Below are positions 1 through 7,353 of a stretch of 64,000 bases of DNA, piece after piece (the first letter of the stretch is position 1; each line of letters opens with the position of its first letter). This DNA is from a virus: positions 1 through 64,000 of IMG/VR virus record IMGVR_UViG_3300006735_000002. One strand, given 5' to 3'. Both the position numbers and the translations under genes were made by a program. The notes beneath the pieces were generated by a model. That model did not search any database, had not been told where the DNA came from, and was given only the letters and a program-made list of their open reading frames with translations.

Positions 1-322
1 GCCGCATGTTGACCGAGCGGAACGCCCACTCCATCAAACCGTTGGTCGCACCTGCCAGGTCCTGGCTGTCCGGCGTCTGCGGCATCGCAGCGACCTGTGG
101 GTTTGGACCCAGCAGGCTGCTGATGGCAGTGTCGGTAATGGCGTAGATGAGGTTCTTCTGCGCGTACATCGAGGACATGCGCGCGTCGAGGGTGGCCCCC
201 TGCTTCTCGTACGTCTCCCAGAAATCACCACGGTAGTAGGACCGAGCACGATCGAAGTCGTTCTTCTCGTAGTCCTTGTAGTATGTGAGATGCTGCTCGA
301 TGAGGTCTTTCAGCTTGGCCAC
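1..322 (-). CDS. Portal protein, N-terminal part (cut by window edge)
   Basis: Read leftwards from a GTG at 322, with AGGAGGT five bases upstream; the stop of the preceding gene (TAG) shares one base with this start. Only 107 codons are inside the window. The N-terminus is a charged helix followed by an aromatic segment (YYRGDFWETY, residues 29-38), then SSMYAQKNLIYAITDTA and LLGPNPQV. This opening (tether helix, then a conserved region before the first portal domain) is what I know from portal proteins of podovirus-like phages. Portals form the dodecameric DNA gate at one capsid vertex and dock the terminase. Position downstream of terminase in the same operon supports this. The identification rests on a third of a protein, so an alternative virion protein is possible. 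Confidence 0.65.
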   Translation of the reverse strand, partial: MAKLKDLIEQHLTYYKDYEKNDFDRARSYYRGDFWETYEKQGATLDARMSSMYAQKNLIYAITDTAISSLLGPNPQVAAMPQTPDSQDLAGATNGLMEWAFRSVNMR

Positions 323-1188
323 TACTGACCTCCTCGGGCTGACTCGTAAGCAGCCTCGGTGATAACTCCGTCGTCGTAAAGCGACTTCAGCTGTGTCGGA
401 GAGAGTTGCTTAGCGGTAGAGGGCTGAAGACGATCGTAGGGTAGCCCGGAAGACTTCAACCCATAGCGAAGACCGGCTTCAGTTCTTTGGCTCTGGTCAG
501 TTTCGTAGATTGACTGAACGCCTTTAGCAAACTCCGGCACGCCGGGAGGCGCCAATATGCCTACTACGTCGAGATCCCCTGTCGCGATCGCGGCTGCCGC
601 ATCTCCCAGTTTGCCGCCGAAAATCCCCCCCGCCGTCTGTGTGAGGTTTGCCTCGATTTTTTCGCGGTCTTTTTGGCTGATCTGGTTTGGGTTTCTGCTG
701 TAGCTGCGTCGAGGAGAAGGCGCGTAAACCCCTGGAGGCTTTGACGGTGGCGCGACAGTCGCGCGCGGGGCTGCGCCCGGGGCCGTTGGGAGAAGAGACG
801 GCGGTGAGGCCGGCGCCGGACTTTGCGCAGGAGCAACGGGGGTGGGTGCGCGGCGTGCGCTCGGGGACGCCGTCGAGCTCACTCCCCTGCTTGGCGGAGG
901 AGATGAGGGGCCGACGTTGGTCAGCAGCACAGACCCATCGGCTTGTTCAATAATCTGGCCGGACGACCTCCCCGGGTCTCCGGCAGACCTCGCCTGACCA
1001 AACGTAGTCAGGCTGCCAGGAGATACGCCGGGAGTTCCGAAGATATTGACGAGGTCCTGATCGCTAAGACTTTTTGTCCAGTCAACACCAGACGCTTCGG
1101 CCTGCGCGATTCGCGCGGCCAGGTCTTGTTCCGTGCGCTTCTGCTCGTAAGCACGCACGGCATCATCGTCAGAGAAGCGTTCGGCCAC
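322..1188 (-). CDS. Hypothetical virion-operon protein with Pro/Ala-rich linker (288 aa)
   Basis: GTG start directly after the TGA of the preceding gene, with GGGGGA as the likely ribosome-binding site. Residues 1-60 are charged and helical; 90-165 are a long Pro/Ser/Ala-rich linker; the C-terminal third is a mixed helical domain ending in a segment of the form LxxLYDDGVITxxAYxxAR. A closely similar ending motif occurs in the 580-aa protein upstream and a looser one in the 286-aa protein before it. I do not recognise a family. Location next to the portal gene makes a capsid, scaffold or internal virion role plausible, but this is inference from position only. Confidence 0.6.
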   Translation of the reverse strand: MAERFSDDDAVRAYEQKRTEQDLAARIAQAEASGVDWTKSLSDQDLVNIFGTPGVSPGSLTTFGQARSAGDPGRSSGQIIEQADGSVLLTNVGPSSPPPSRGVSSTASPSARRAPTPVAPAQSPAPASPPSLLPTAPGAAPRATVAPPSKPPGVYAPSPRRSYSRNPNQISQKDREKIEANLTQTAGGIFGGKLGDAAAAIATGDLDVVGILAPPGVPEFAKGVQSIYETDQSQRTEAGLRYGLKSSGLPYDRLQPSTAKQLSPTQLKSLYDDGVITEAAYESARGGQ

Positions 1189-1557
1189 TCAATCCCCCAT
1201 TGACTTCAGAGCCGCCGCGATGTTCTGCAGGCGCACAGCCTGCCCGGCGTGCGTCTCAGAAGCCTTGCGGAGTTCTCCGACCATCTCGTCGATCTGACCA
1301 GACATGTCGTTGCTCACTTCCTCGGCGTGCTCCTCTCGGTGCATCTCGCCGGGTCCTTCGTATTCTTCTTCGTCGCCGAAGAACTCGTGCATGTACTTGT
1401 CGCCTTCCATGCACTCCATGCACTCACAGCCTGGAGGGTGAGAACCAGGGTCCTGCACGACCTCGAGAATCACGGCATCAGGGCCGAACTTCTCGAAGAT
1501 GTGCGCCATGAGGTCCTTGAGACCAACCAGGTCCTGCGAGTGCATGGGGTAGTTCAT
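1189..1557 (-). CDS. Small acidic protein with CxCxxC motif (122 aa)
   Basis: ATG start overlaps the stop of the 580-aa gene as ATGA (1554-1557). Strongly acidic with a Glu/Asp/His-rich centre and a cluster PGCECMEC (residues about 43-50) that could hold a metal. The C-terminal 40 residues are predicted helical (DEMVGELRKASETHAG). It is in the terminase-portal operon. Small acidic helical proteins in this place are sometimes scaffold or capsid-completion factors, but nothing in the sequence proves that here. Unrecognised family. Confidence 0.6.
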   Translation of the reverse strand: MNYPMHSQDLVGLKDLMAHIFEKFGPDAVILEVVQDPGSHPPGCECMECMEGDKYMHEFFGDEEEYEGPGEMHREEHAEEVSNDMSGQIDEMVGELRKASETHAGQAVRLQNIAAALKSMGD

Positions 1558-3296
1558 CGACGGTTCCGGCGGCTACGGAACATCGGAAACGCAGTGAGCC
1601 GCGGCTCCTCGTCCAGCTCAAGGTCTTCGTAGGCCTGAACATTATCAATGGGCATACGCCTTTCTGGTTCGGTATCGGCTTTGGTGGGGATGATCCGCAT
1701 GTCCTCGAACTCGTTAGCCGCAGCGTCGAAAACTCCTTCGTCGACACGTGTGATTCCTGCGCCAAACTCCGAGCCCGCTGCTGCCATGGGAGCCGCGGGC
1801 GCTGCCGCGGGCGTTGCTTCTCGCGCGGCAGACTCGGCCTGCTTGGCGCTAATCGCCGCTTCCATGGCCTTGTCCAGCGCCGTCTGAGTCTCTGGCCCAA
1901 CAATGCCGTCTACTTCGATTCCAGCCATGCGCTGGAAAGCTTCGACAGCCCCCTTCGTTTTATCGCCGTAGCTACCATCTGCCCCGAAACCCCCAAGGTC
2001 GAAGTTAACTCCGGGGCTTAGCGAGCTCAACGCGCTCAACTTACGCTGGACCTCCTGTACGCCAGCTCCGCGAGAGCCCATCATCAGATTACCGGTGCTT
2101 CCGCCCCCAACTTTGGGCCGCTCGGCGTTGATCTCAATATCTTCAAGAATAATCTTGTCTCTTGCCGCGGGCGCTTCCCCAGGAGGCACGTAGTCCGGGA
2201 TTCGTTCGTCGCCAGGCGCGCGGTACGCGTCGAGGACGCTCTGGTCGATGACACCCTCGTCGCGAAGCTTCTCGAGCTGGTAGTAGTTGAGGTTTTTGCT
2301 CAACGACTGCATGTTGACGTCGCGAATGCCCAGAGTCTTGTTTCGCGAACGAGGGCCTGCGGTGTAGCGCAGCTGCTCCACTACGTCCTGGGTCTTTGCC
2401 AGCTCGTTAACGGCCAGCGCAGTACCACCTAGAGCAAGCAAGGGCGCCGCTACTGCGGACCCCACCGCACCGAGCCCCGAGGCGAGGCCCGAAGTGAGCC
2501 CCGCGGTCTCTGCGGCAGCTGCTCCGCCAGCAAGAACCGGGAGAAGAGGTGCGACTCTTTGTGCCTGTGTGGCGGCTGCCCGCGCCTGAGGAGCGGCTTT
2601 TCTCACCGTAGGTAGCGCTCTTCGCGCGGAGTCAACTGCTCCACCCGCCACTCGCTGTGCTTGTGCGGAGGCCTGCTGGGCACCTTGCTGCGCCTGCGCA
2701 AAAGATGGCCCGGTGTTTGCTTCGAGAAGTCGCTGCGCCGGAGCAGCCGCTTGCTGGGTACGCACAAGCGCCTGTGTGGCATACGGGTTGTTTGGAACCT
2801 GCCGCGCGGCCTGCGCGGCGACCTGCTGGGCGCCCCGCTGTACTTCCGCGAGCACGGGCTGTACCTGCTGAGTGACTCGGACAAGCGCCTGCGTAGGCGA
2901 GTTCGCTTCAATCTGCCGAAAACCTGCCTGATTCAGCGCACCCGCGAGGTTGGACATGTTGGTTCCGAAAGGTCCTCGTACCAGCTGATCTACCGCCTGT
3001 GCGGGCTTCATCCCTCGGTCGATGAGCGTTGCCACTCTCAGGGCCGCCTGACGAGTAGCCTCGTTGTTTGCATTTCGCAGTGCCTGCTGTGCGGCTGCCC
3101 CCGTGGGCCGAGCGAAGTCAAACGTCATCTGAACGCGATCGCCCAACATCGCCATGGCTTCCTGTAGGGCGGCGCCCTGTCTTGGATTCTGCGCGGCGCG
3201 GGCTAGCGCTTCCTGACCTGCCTTGATGTCGGAGTACGTCACCATTGAAATGTCACGGACAAATCCGTCGATTGCAGGAAATGTGGGGAGGGCCAT
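1554..3296 (-). CDS. Peptidoglycan-binding domain protein, probable virion component (580 aa)
   Basis: ATG start preceded by AAGGAG seven bases upstream. Three parts are visible. Residues 1-230 are Gln/Ala-rich and helical, with many AQxAQQ-type repeats. About 240-300 is a small-residue hydrophobic stretch (VLAGGAAAAETAGL, then AVAAPLLALGGTALAV) that could insert in a membrane. Residues 405-478 form a PG_binding_1-type domain (GSRGAGVQEVQRKL, GFGADGSYGDKT, VEAFQRMAG, VDGIVGPETQTALD). PG_binding_1 domains attach proteins to cell-wall peptidoglycan, so a role in wall contact during DNA entry or lysis is likely. No hydrolase active site is visible. The C-terminal 100 residues are acidic and disordered. 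The central motif DEGVIDxSVLDAYR resembles the C-terminus of the 288-aa protein. Confidence 0.65.
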   Translation of the reverse strand: MALPTFPAIDGFVRDISMVTYSDIKAGQEALARAAQNPRQGAALQEAMAMLGDRVQMTFDFARPTGAAAQQALRNANNEATRQAALRVATLIDRGMKPAQAVDQLVRGPFGTNMSNLAGALNQAGFRQIEANSPTQALVRVTQQVQPVLAEVQRGAQQVAAQAARQVPNNPYATQALVRTQQAAAPAQRLLEANTGPSFAQAQQGAQQASAQAQRVAGGAVDSARRALPTVRKAAPQARAAATQAQRVAPLLPVLAGGAAAAETAGLTSGLASGLGAVGSAVAAPLLALGGTALAVNELAKTQDVVEQLRYTAGPRSRNKTLGIRDVNMQSLSKNLNYYQLEKLRDEGVIDQSVLDAYRAPGDERIPDYVPPGEAPAARDKIILEDIEINAERPKVGGGSTGNLMMGSRGAGVQEVQRKLSALSSLSPGVNFDLGGFGADGSYGDKTKGAVEAFQRMAGIEVDGIVGPETQTALDKAMEAAISAKQAESAAREATPAAAPAAPMAAAGSEFGAGITRVDEGVFDAAANEFEDMRIIPTKADTEPERRMPIDNVQAYEDLELDEEPRLTAFPMFRSRRNRR

Positions 3297-3307
3297 TTCG
3301 AAACTCC

Positions 3308-3355
3308 TTAGGCCTTACGGCTCTTGCTTTTTGCGCGCTTGGCGAGGGGTATCAT
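3308..3355 (-). CDS. Possible 15-aa basic peptide
   Basis: ATG at 3355 opens a 15-codon frame (MIPLAKRAKSKSRKA) whose TAA overlaps the AAGGAG ribosome-binding site of the next gene. Eight of 15 residues are Lys, Arg or Ser and the composition resembles the tail of the 49-aa basic protein nearby. There is no clear ribosome-binding site of its own and the ATG lies inside a TGATAC promoter-like motif, so it may be only leader sequence. Confidence 0.15.
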   Translation of the reverse strand: MIPLAKRAKSKSRKA

Positions 3356-3358
3356 CTG

Positions 3359-4219
3359 TTATCGAAGATTTGTCGGCTTGGCGTTGAAGCGGGAAAACAT
3401 GCCCAGCGCAGGCGCGTTTGGATCGTCGGCAAAATGTGCTGAGAGCTTTTCCAGGCTACTACCCAAGAGCAGATCTCGTGCGTAGCCTTCCAGCAACCCT
3501 CTGTCGTACATGTCGTTAATGGCCGCATCGGACAGATTTGCCTGCATCAACGCTTCGAACTCGGGAGAGTCATGTGTCACAACTTCGACGATCTCTTCCG
3601 GGGTTACTCCATCGGCCCTAAAGCGCGTCGTAGTGATGGGCCCTGAATCTCCTGCGGGCGCCGGAGCAGACTGCTCGGCGGCGTATTTCCGAGCGGCTTC
3701 GGCGTTTGCTGCCATCTGCACTTCCCGCAGCTCCCTCATTGTGTCGTCGCCGACAAGCCCGTCCGGGTACAAGCCCCTGTCCTTCTGAAATGCCTTGACT
3801 GCCGCCGTGGTCTGTGGACCAAAGTCCCCGTCACTGCGGCCTTTGTAGAAACCTTGCTCTTGCAGGAAATCCTGCAGGATACTTACGTCTTGGCCTACAG
3901 CCTTCTCTGCGAGAAACACTGGTGCGAGCTTCTTCTTGGTCGTGGTCGTGGCCGTGGTCTTGGCCTTGGCCGCGGCAGCCCTACCCTGAGGTGACGTCTC
4001 GTAGCCTGCCATGATGTCTTCTGTCGTCGGAGTAGTCGTCGGAATACCGAAGAGGTTGCGTGGGGCGTTCCGGGCCGCCATTACGCGGTTTTCGCCAGCC
4101 TTCGTCTTGTCCGCCTTCGTGCCGTTATACCTGGCGATCTTGTTAATCGACTCATCGGTAAAGGTGAGTTCCATGCCGTCATCTGCGTCGCGGCGGCTTG
4201 TGATATTTCCTCGAGCCAT
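3359..4219 (-). CDS. Peptidoglycan-binding domain protein (286 aa)
   Basis: The start is set at the ATG at 4219 because GAGGAG lies eight bases upstream; a longer frame to 4234 lacks a site. Residues 104-167 form a PG_binding_1-type domain (QDVSILQDFLQEQGFY, GDFGPQTTAAVKAFQ, LVGDDTMREL). This family binds peptidoglycan but is not catalytic. N-terminal to it is a low-complexity Lys/Thr linker (residues 86-98). No signal peptide or hydrolase motif is seen, so it is not an obvious endolysin. With the 580-aa neighbour it gives two wall-binding proteins in one operon with terminase and portal, suggesting virion-borne wall attachment. A regulatory subunit for a separate hydrolase is another possibility. 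Confidence 0.65.
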   Translation of the reverse strand: MARGNITSRRDADDGMELTFTDESINKIARYNGTKADKTKAGENRVMAARNAPRNLFGIPTTTPTTEDIMAGYETSPQGRAAAAKAKTTATTTTKKKLAPVFLAEKAVGQDVSILQDFLQEQGFYKGRSDGDFGPQTTAAVKAFQKDRGLYPDGLVGDDTMRELREVQMAANAEAARKYAAEQSAPAPAGDSGPITTTRFRADGVTPEEIVEVVTHDSPEFEALMQANLSDAAINDMYDRGLLEGYARDLLLGSSLEKLSAHFADDPNAPALGMFSRFNAKPTNLR

Positions 4220-4230
4220 ATTAAAACTCC

Positions 4231-4380
4231 TCAACCCTTACGGGTTGTGCGTTTACGACCAGAGGCGGCCATGTCAGACATTTTCTTCGAGCCGTCGGGC
4301 TTCATGGACTTGCCCTTGTACTCGTCTGCGATCTTCTGCTTCGCGGACTCGTAGTCTTTCTTGGGGGTCTTAGAAGCCAT
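4231..4380 (-). CDS. 49-aa basic protein
   Basis: This frame was found by reading the gap between the terminase and PG-binding genes. ATG at 4380, with GAGG upstream; it ends in TGA at 4231, inside the ribosome-binding region of the next gene. The peptide begins MASKTPKKDY and ends GRKRTTRKG; about a third of residues are Lys or Arg. It has no hydrophobic segment. A nucleic-acid-binding or capsid-internal role would fit the charge, but no family is recognised. Confidence 0.5.
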   Translation of the reverse strand: MASKTPKKDYESAKQKIADEYKGKSMKPDGSKKMSDMAASGRKRTTRKG

Positions 4381-4382
4381 GC

Positions 4383-6026
4383 TTACCTCATCTTCGGCAC
4401 AGAGAAGGGAGACTCCTGCCGACTGCGCCGCATGGTATCACGCTTGCGGTTGAACAGCCCAAAGGGGATTTGGCCTGGCTTGACCTCCTGCAGGAGCTCT
4501 TCGTCGTCGTTCTGTCTGCGTGCGGCACGCCGGTCGTTGTAGCGCTTGACCTTCACCAACATGTCTGCGGCCATGACGTACGTGCGGGCACGGTCGAAGT
4601 GGTGCCCCGAGTCATCGTCGCCCCTTTCTCGGCGGCTGAAATCACCGTCGTAGCGGAGCAGCTGCTGCAGCCCTGAGCGTGAGCGAATGATGAGGTCATC
4701 CTCACGGAGCAGCCGGACAAGCGCGAACTCAGCCTGGGCGATGCGCTTGTGCGTCGCGTACCAGCCGGGCTGACGCTTACTATAGGTAATCTTCACGTTC
4801 ATCTCGCGCAGCGCAGTGATGCAGCCCGCGTGGTTCGACTCCACGACGGCGCGAGCGTTGTTGTAGCGCTGGCAGACCAGCTGAATGCGTACAGCAAAGC
4901 GGTCAGGTGACTCACGCCCAGACCAGACCGCCACCTCTCGCAAGTCGTCTTTGTGAAACACAGTTAGCGCTGCGGGGTCACCCACGCTGCCGAAGCCGGT
5001 CGGGTCTGCGTAGACCTCGTAGGTCTGCCCTTTGATCGGCGCCTCGAACTCTCCGCAGCCGTAGCTGCCTTCGGTCGGGTCTTCGACAGCGGTCTCAAGC
5101 AGGGTGCGCAGCACTTCCTCGGGCATCATCGGGCGCTGGCTGCCGATCCAACCGTCGTACGGGTCGCACGGGTACTTCGAAGAGAACAGCCGAGTGTCTC
5201 CGACGAACTCTGACCGCAGGCGTGTTCGCATGAAGAAGAGGTTCTCGAGGTCCATGCCCGGACGTTTGCCCATGTAGTCGAGCTCATCCTCGGTCGGGAG
5301 GAAGCTCTTGGGCACCGGCAGCCGACAGGTCTCGTCCTTCCACCACTCGAGGAACAGCGGGAAGAACTGTCCGTCCCGTCGGAGGGCCTCATGCCACATG
5401 CGCTCATGGTAGGAGCCTGCTCGGCCTGGCGTGCTTTCAACGACCAGCTTTGCGTTCGGTCGCTTGTTGATGCCCGGGAACAGGTTGATGATGGCCTTCT
5501 GCTGGTGGATGGCCTCACCGAGCTCCGTGATGTGCAGCCGGTCGATGGAGTGACCGACAGCGGGGGCTCGCCCTTCGAGTGATTTGATGATGATGTTGCC
5601 GCCGTGGATGAACTCGAGCTCCTTCTTGGAGCCCTTGCTTCCTGCGGCCAGCGGCATCTTGACCGGCTCTGGCAGGTTCTCGTAGGCGAAGCGCAGACGC
5701 TTGAACGCCATCTCCGCGGTGGCGTTGGTGTCGGCGATGAGCATGCCGGCGATGCCCTGCAGGTACATGCAGTCGCGCAGCAGCAGGTGCATGAGCGTGA
5801 TGGTCGTGATCTTCGCCTGACGGTACTTCGTCACGAAGGTCCAACGATTCGCCTCGATGGCGCGCAGGGTCCGCACCTGTGCCCGGGTCGGGTTCAGGTA
5901 TCCGGTGCTCTCGTCTTCTCGGACGATCTTGCACATGCTGACGAACGCTTCAGGGACACTGAACATCTGATGGACAGCCGCTGCATCCATGTGAGGGGCA
6001 ACGACAATCTGAGCGCCCTGTCGCAT
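4383..6026 (-). CDS. terL: Terminase large subunit
   Basis: 547 aa, usual size for TerL, the packaging motor ATPase-nuclease that docks on the portal. The ATPase half shows a degenerate adenine/Walker A region (TKYRQAKITT, about residues 66-75) and a Walker B followed by the catalytic acid (SIDRLHITELGE, about 160-171). The nuclease half shows the RNase-H-like acidic motifs YADPTG, VVESNHAG and a late D/H cluster (RGDDDSGHHFDRA). The first in-frame ATG after a TGA is used; its ribosome-binding site is weak. The gene lies between a ribbon-helix-helix protein and the 49-aa gene, in the same operon as the portal. No small terminase gene is adjacent; the isolated gene at 52094 is a candidate. Confidence 0.92.
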   Translation of the reverse strand: MRQGAQIVVAPHMDAAAVHQMFSVPEAFVSMCKIVREDESTGYLNPTRAQVRTLRAIEANRWTFVTKYRQAKITTITLMHLLLRDCMYLQGIAGMLIADTNATAEMAFKRLRFAYENLPEPVKMPLAAGSKGSKKELEFIHGGNIIIKSLEGRAPAVGHSIDRLHITELGEAIHQQKAIINLFPGINKRPNAKLVVESTPGRAGSYHERMWHEALRRDGQFFPLFLEWWKDETCRLPVPKSFLPTEDELDYMGKRPGMDLENLFFMRTRLRSEFVGDTRLFSSKYPCDPYDGWIGSQRPMMPEEVLRTLLETAVEDPTEGSYGCGEFEAPIKGQTYEVYADPTGFGSVGDPAALTVFHKDDLREVAVWSGRESPDRFAVRIQLVCQRYNNARAVVESNHAGCITALREMNVKITYSKRQPGWYATHKRIAQAEFALVRLLREDDLIIRSRSGLQQLLRYDGDFSRRERGDDDSGHHFDRARTYVMAADMLVKVKRYNDRRAARRQNDDEELLQEVKPGQIPFGLFNRKRDTMRRSRQESPFSVPKMR

Positions 6027-6060
6027 GTCAAACGCCTGTGTTCGAGTTTGTCACGAAATG

Positions 6061-6303
6061 TCATGTCAGGAGAGAACTGCCTCTATCAGACATGACCTGT
6101 TCTGCGCGCCATGTCTGTGCCCTTCTCTCGAATACTTCGAGGCCAAAGTCCACAAGCGCGCGAAGCACCTCAGAGCGGGTCACGTCGTCAGGCTCCGTGC
6201 GGCGACCAATCACTTCAGCCGCCACGTAGTCCCGAAGACAGTCAACACGGTCAGAAGTGCCCCGGTCGTACCGAGCTGCGATGTACTCTCTCTTGCGTCC
6301 CAT
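6061..6303 (-). CDS. Ribbon-helix-helix-like DNA-binding protein (80 aa)
   Basis: ATG at 6303 with a perfect AGGAGGT site. The first half is basic with a short potential beta strand, followed by DDVTRSEVLRALVDFGLEVF, which fits the helix-turn-helix part of Arc/CopG-type ribbon-helix-helix proteins (SRSEVLRALIxxGL pattern). Such proteins act as dimers or tetramers on short operators. It is the first gene of the leftward packaging operon and abuts the divergent promoter region 6304-6398, so autoregulation or control of the two late operons is the likely role. A small-terminase function is an alternative because it precedes terL directly. Confidence 0.6.
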   Translation of the reverse strand: MGRKREYIAARYDRGTSDRVDCLRDYVAAEVIGRRTEPDDVTRSEVLRALVDFGLEVFERRAQTWRAEQVMSDRGSSLLT

Positions 6304-6398
6304 AGGACCTCCTACGGGACCGTATCACAAGCAGAACACATGCGCGACGCGGGAGCTTCGCGCCCAGTAGACTCTCCCCACCTTACAAGGAGGCACCC
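6304..6398. promoter_or_regulatory. Divergent promoter region between left packaging operon and capsid operon
   Basis: Leftward, TGTGATACGGT (TG-A-TACGGT at 6327-6319) reads as an extended -10 box, sixteen bases before the regulator start. Rightward, TAGACT (6368-6373) sits 25 bases before the decoration gene, which has AAGGAGG. No clear -35 boxes are seen, and none are needed for extended -10 promoters. The adjacent ribbon-helix-helix gene may act here. Confidence 0.45.
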
Positions 6399-7088
6399 AT
6401 GCCGCTCATTCGCCAGGAAGAAATCTACCCCGCCGCTCAGTACCCCTGGGCACAGGCCGTTCAGATGGTCGCAAACGGCGCCGTCTCGCGTAACGACCTT
6501 GTCGCTGTCAACGCGGTCGCCGCTACGGGCAGCGTTATTCCGAAGGCTATCGCCGCGGATTCTACGGTTGTGCTTCGTCGTGCTGGCGTGATCATGGTCG
6601 CGACCGGAGCTGCCGCTGACGGAGAGTCTTTCCTGGCGGTGCCTTGGGTCGTGCTCACCAACGTGGACACCAGCAGCGGCACCGCAGGTGCCCCCGTCTA
6701 CCTCAGCACCGGTGGCGACTTCACCAAGACCAAGCCCACCGCCGCAGGCGCTGTCGTCGTCCCGGTCGGCTCCATCATGGTTGTCGGCTCGGGCACCACT
6801 GACGGCACCGTTATGCTGAACCCCGGCGCAGCCATGTCTACTGGGCTTGTCAAGGGAGGCCAGTTCACCGTGGCGTCGGGATCGGCGACGGGCACCGTAG
6901 CAATCGGCTCGGACTTCGGCGGAGGAATCGCCGTCGCCACTTTTGCTGAGGCACCCACCAGCTCGGTGACGATCGCTCATGCCGCTGTCAGCGGTGGAAC
7001 GCTTACGGTCACGTTGAGCGGTACCCCCGGAGGAAGCGGCGTCAAGGTCAACTACATCGTGTACGCCGCCGCGGCTGCTGCAATCTGA
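6399..7088 (+). CDS. Probable capsid decoration protein (229 aa)
   Basis: ATG with AAGGAGG six bases upstream. The protein is Ala/Gly/Val/Thr-rich and almost entirely predicted beta, starting with EIYPAAQYPWAQAVQM and ending in a bacterial-Ig-like stretch (SVTIAHAAVSGGTLTVTLSG). Residues 30-80 (RNDLVAVNAVA to GVIMVATGAAADGESF) resemble the small beta-barrel head-decoration/DUF2190-like proteins that sit on or beside HK97-type capsids. It lies directly before the major capsid gene, as decoration proteins often do. The 160-aa gene after the capsid gene has a similar fold pattern. Family assignment is by pattern only. Confidence 0.55.
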   Translation: MPLIRQEEIYPAAQYPWAQAVQMVANGAVSRNDLVAVNAVAATGSVIPKAIAADSTVVLRRAGVIMVATGAAADGESFLAVPWVVLTNVDTSSGTAGAPVYLSTGGDFTKTKPTAAGAVVVPVGSIMVVGSGTTDGTVMLNPGAAMSTGLVKGGQFTVASGSATGTVAIGSDFGGGIAVATFAEAPTSSVTIAHAAVSGGTLTVTLSGTPGGSGVKVNYIVYAAAAAAI

Positions 7089-7147
7089 TTCTGCGGCAGT
7101 GATCGCGTCACTGGCAGGTTGCTCCGCCAAACGCGAGAACTGACCGC

Positions 7148-7187
7148 TGCCCCCGTTCCTCCCACCTACTCCGGGGGGGCGGGGGCA
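7148..7187 (+). terminator. Intrinsic terminator-like hairpin before major capsid promoter
   Basis: Eight-base perfect arms TGCCCCCG (7148-7155) and CGGGGGCA (7180-7187) with a 24-base loop, followed by CTTTCGTTT. It lies between the decoration gene and the strong capsid promoter, so it would separate the two transcripts. The large loop makes termination less certain. Confidence 0.45.
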
Positions 7188-7200
7188 CTTTCGTTTACTA

Positions 7201-7230
7201 TTGACACGTATAGAACACGGTTGATATACA
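7201..7230 (+). promoter_or_regulatory. Strong sigma70-type promoter for major capsid gene
   Basis: A perfect -35 TTGACA (7201-7206), an 18-base spacer, and TATACA (7225-7230) preceded by TG-A, i.e. also an extended -10. It is the best promoter in the window. The transcript would have a leader of roughly 115 bases before the capsid GTG. Confidence 0.65.
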
Positions 7231-7353
7231 AACTGCACGCACCCAGTGTTCGAGAGCGGGCAGCCGAAAGGTCCGACAAGACAGGTCCTGGGCAGGCGTA
7301 GAAAGTCGTTTACTACTCCGCTCAAACCATCTGCCTTAGCGCAGGAGAACACC

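Noticed and set aside
7246-7353. Longer N-terminus for the major capsid protein
   Set aside because: The added residues are basic and lie right after the promoter, and the GTG at 7354 has the proper ribosome-binding site.
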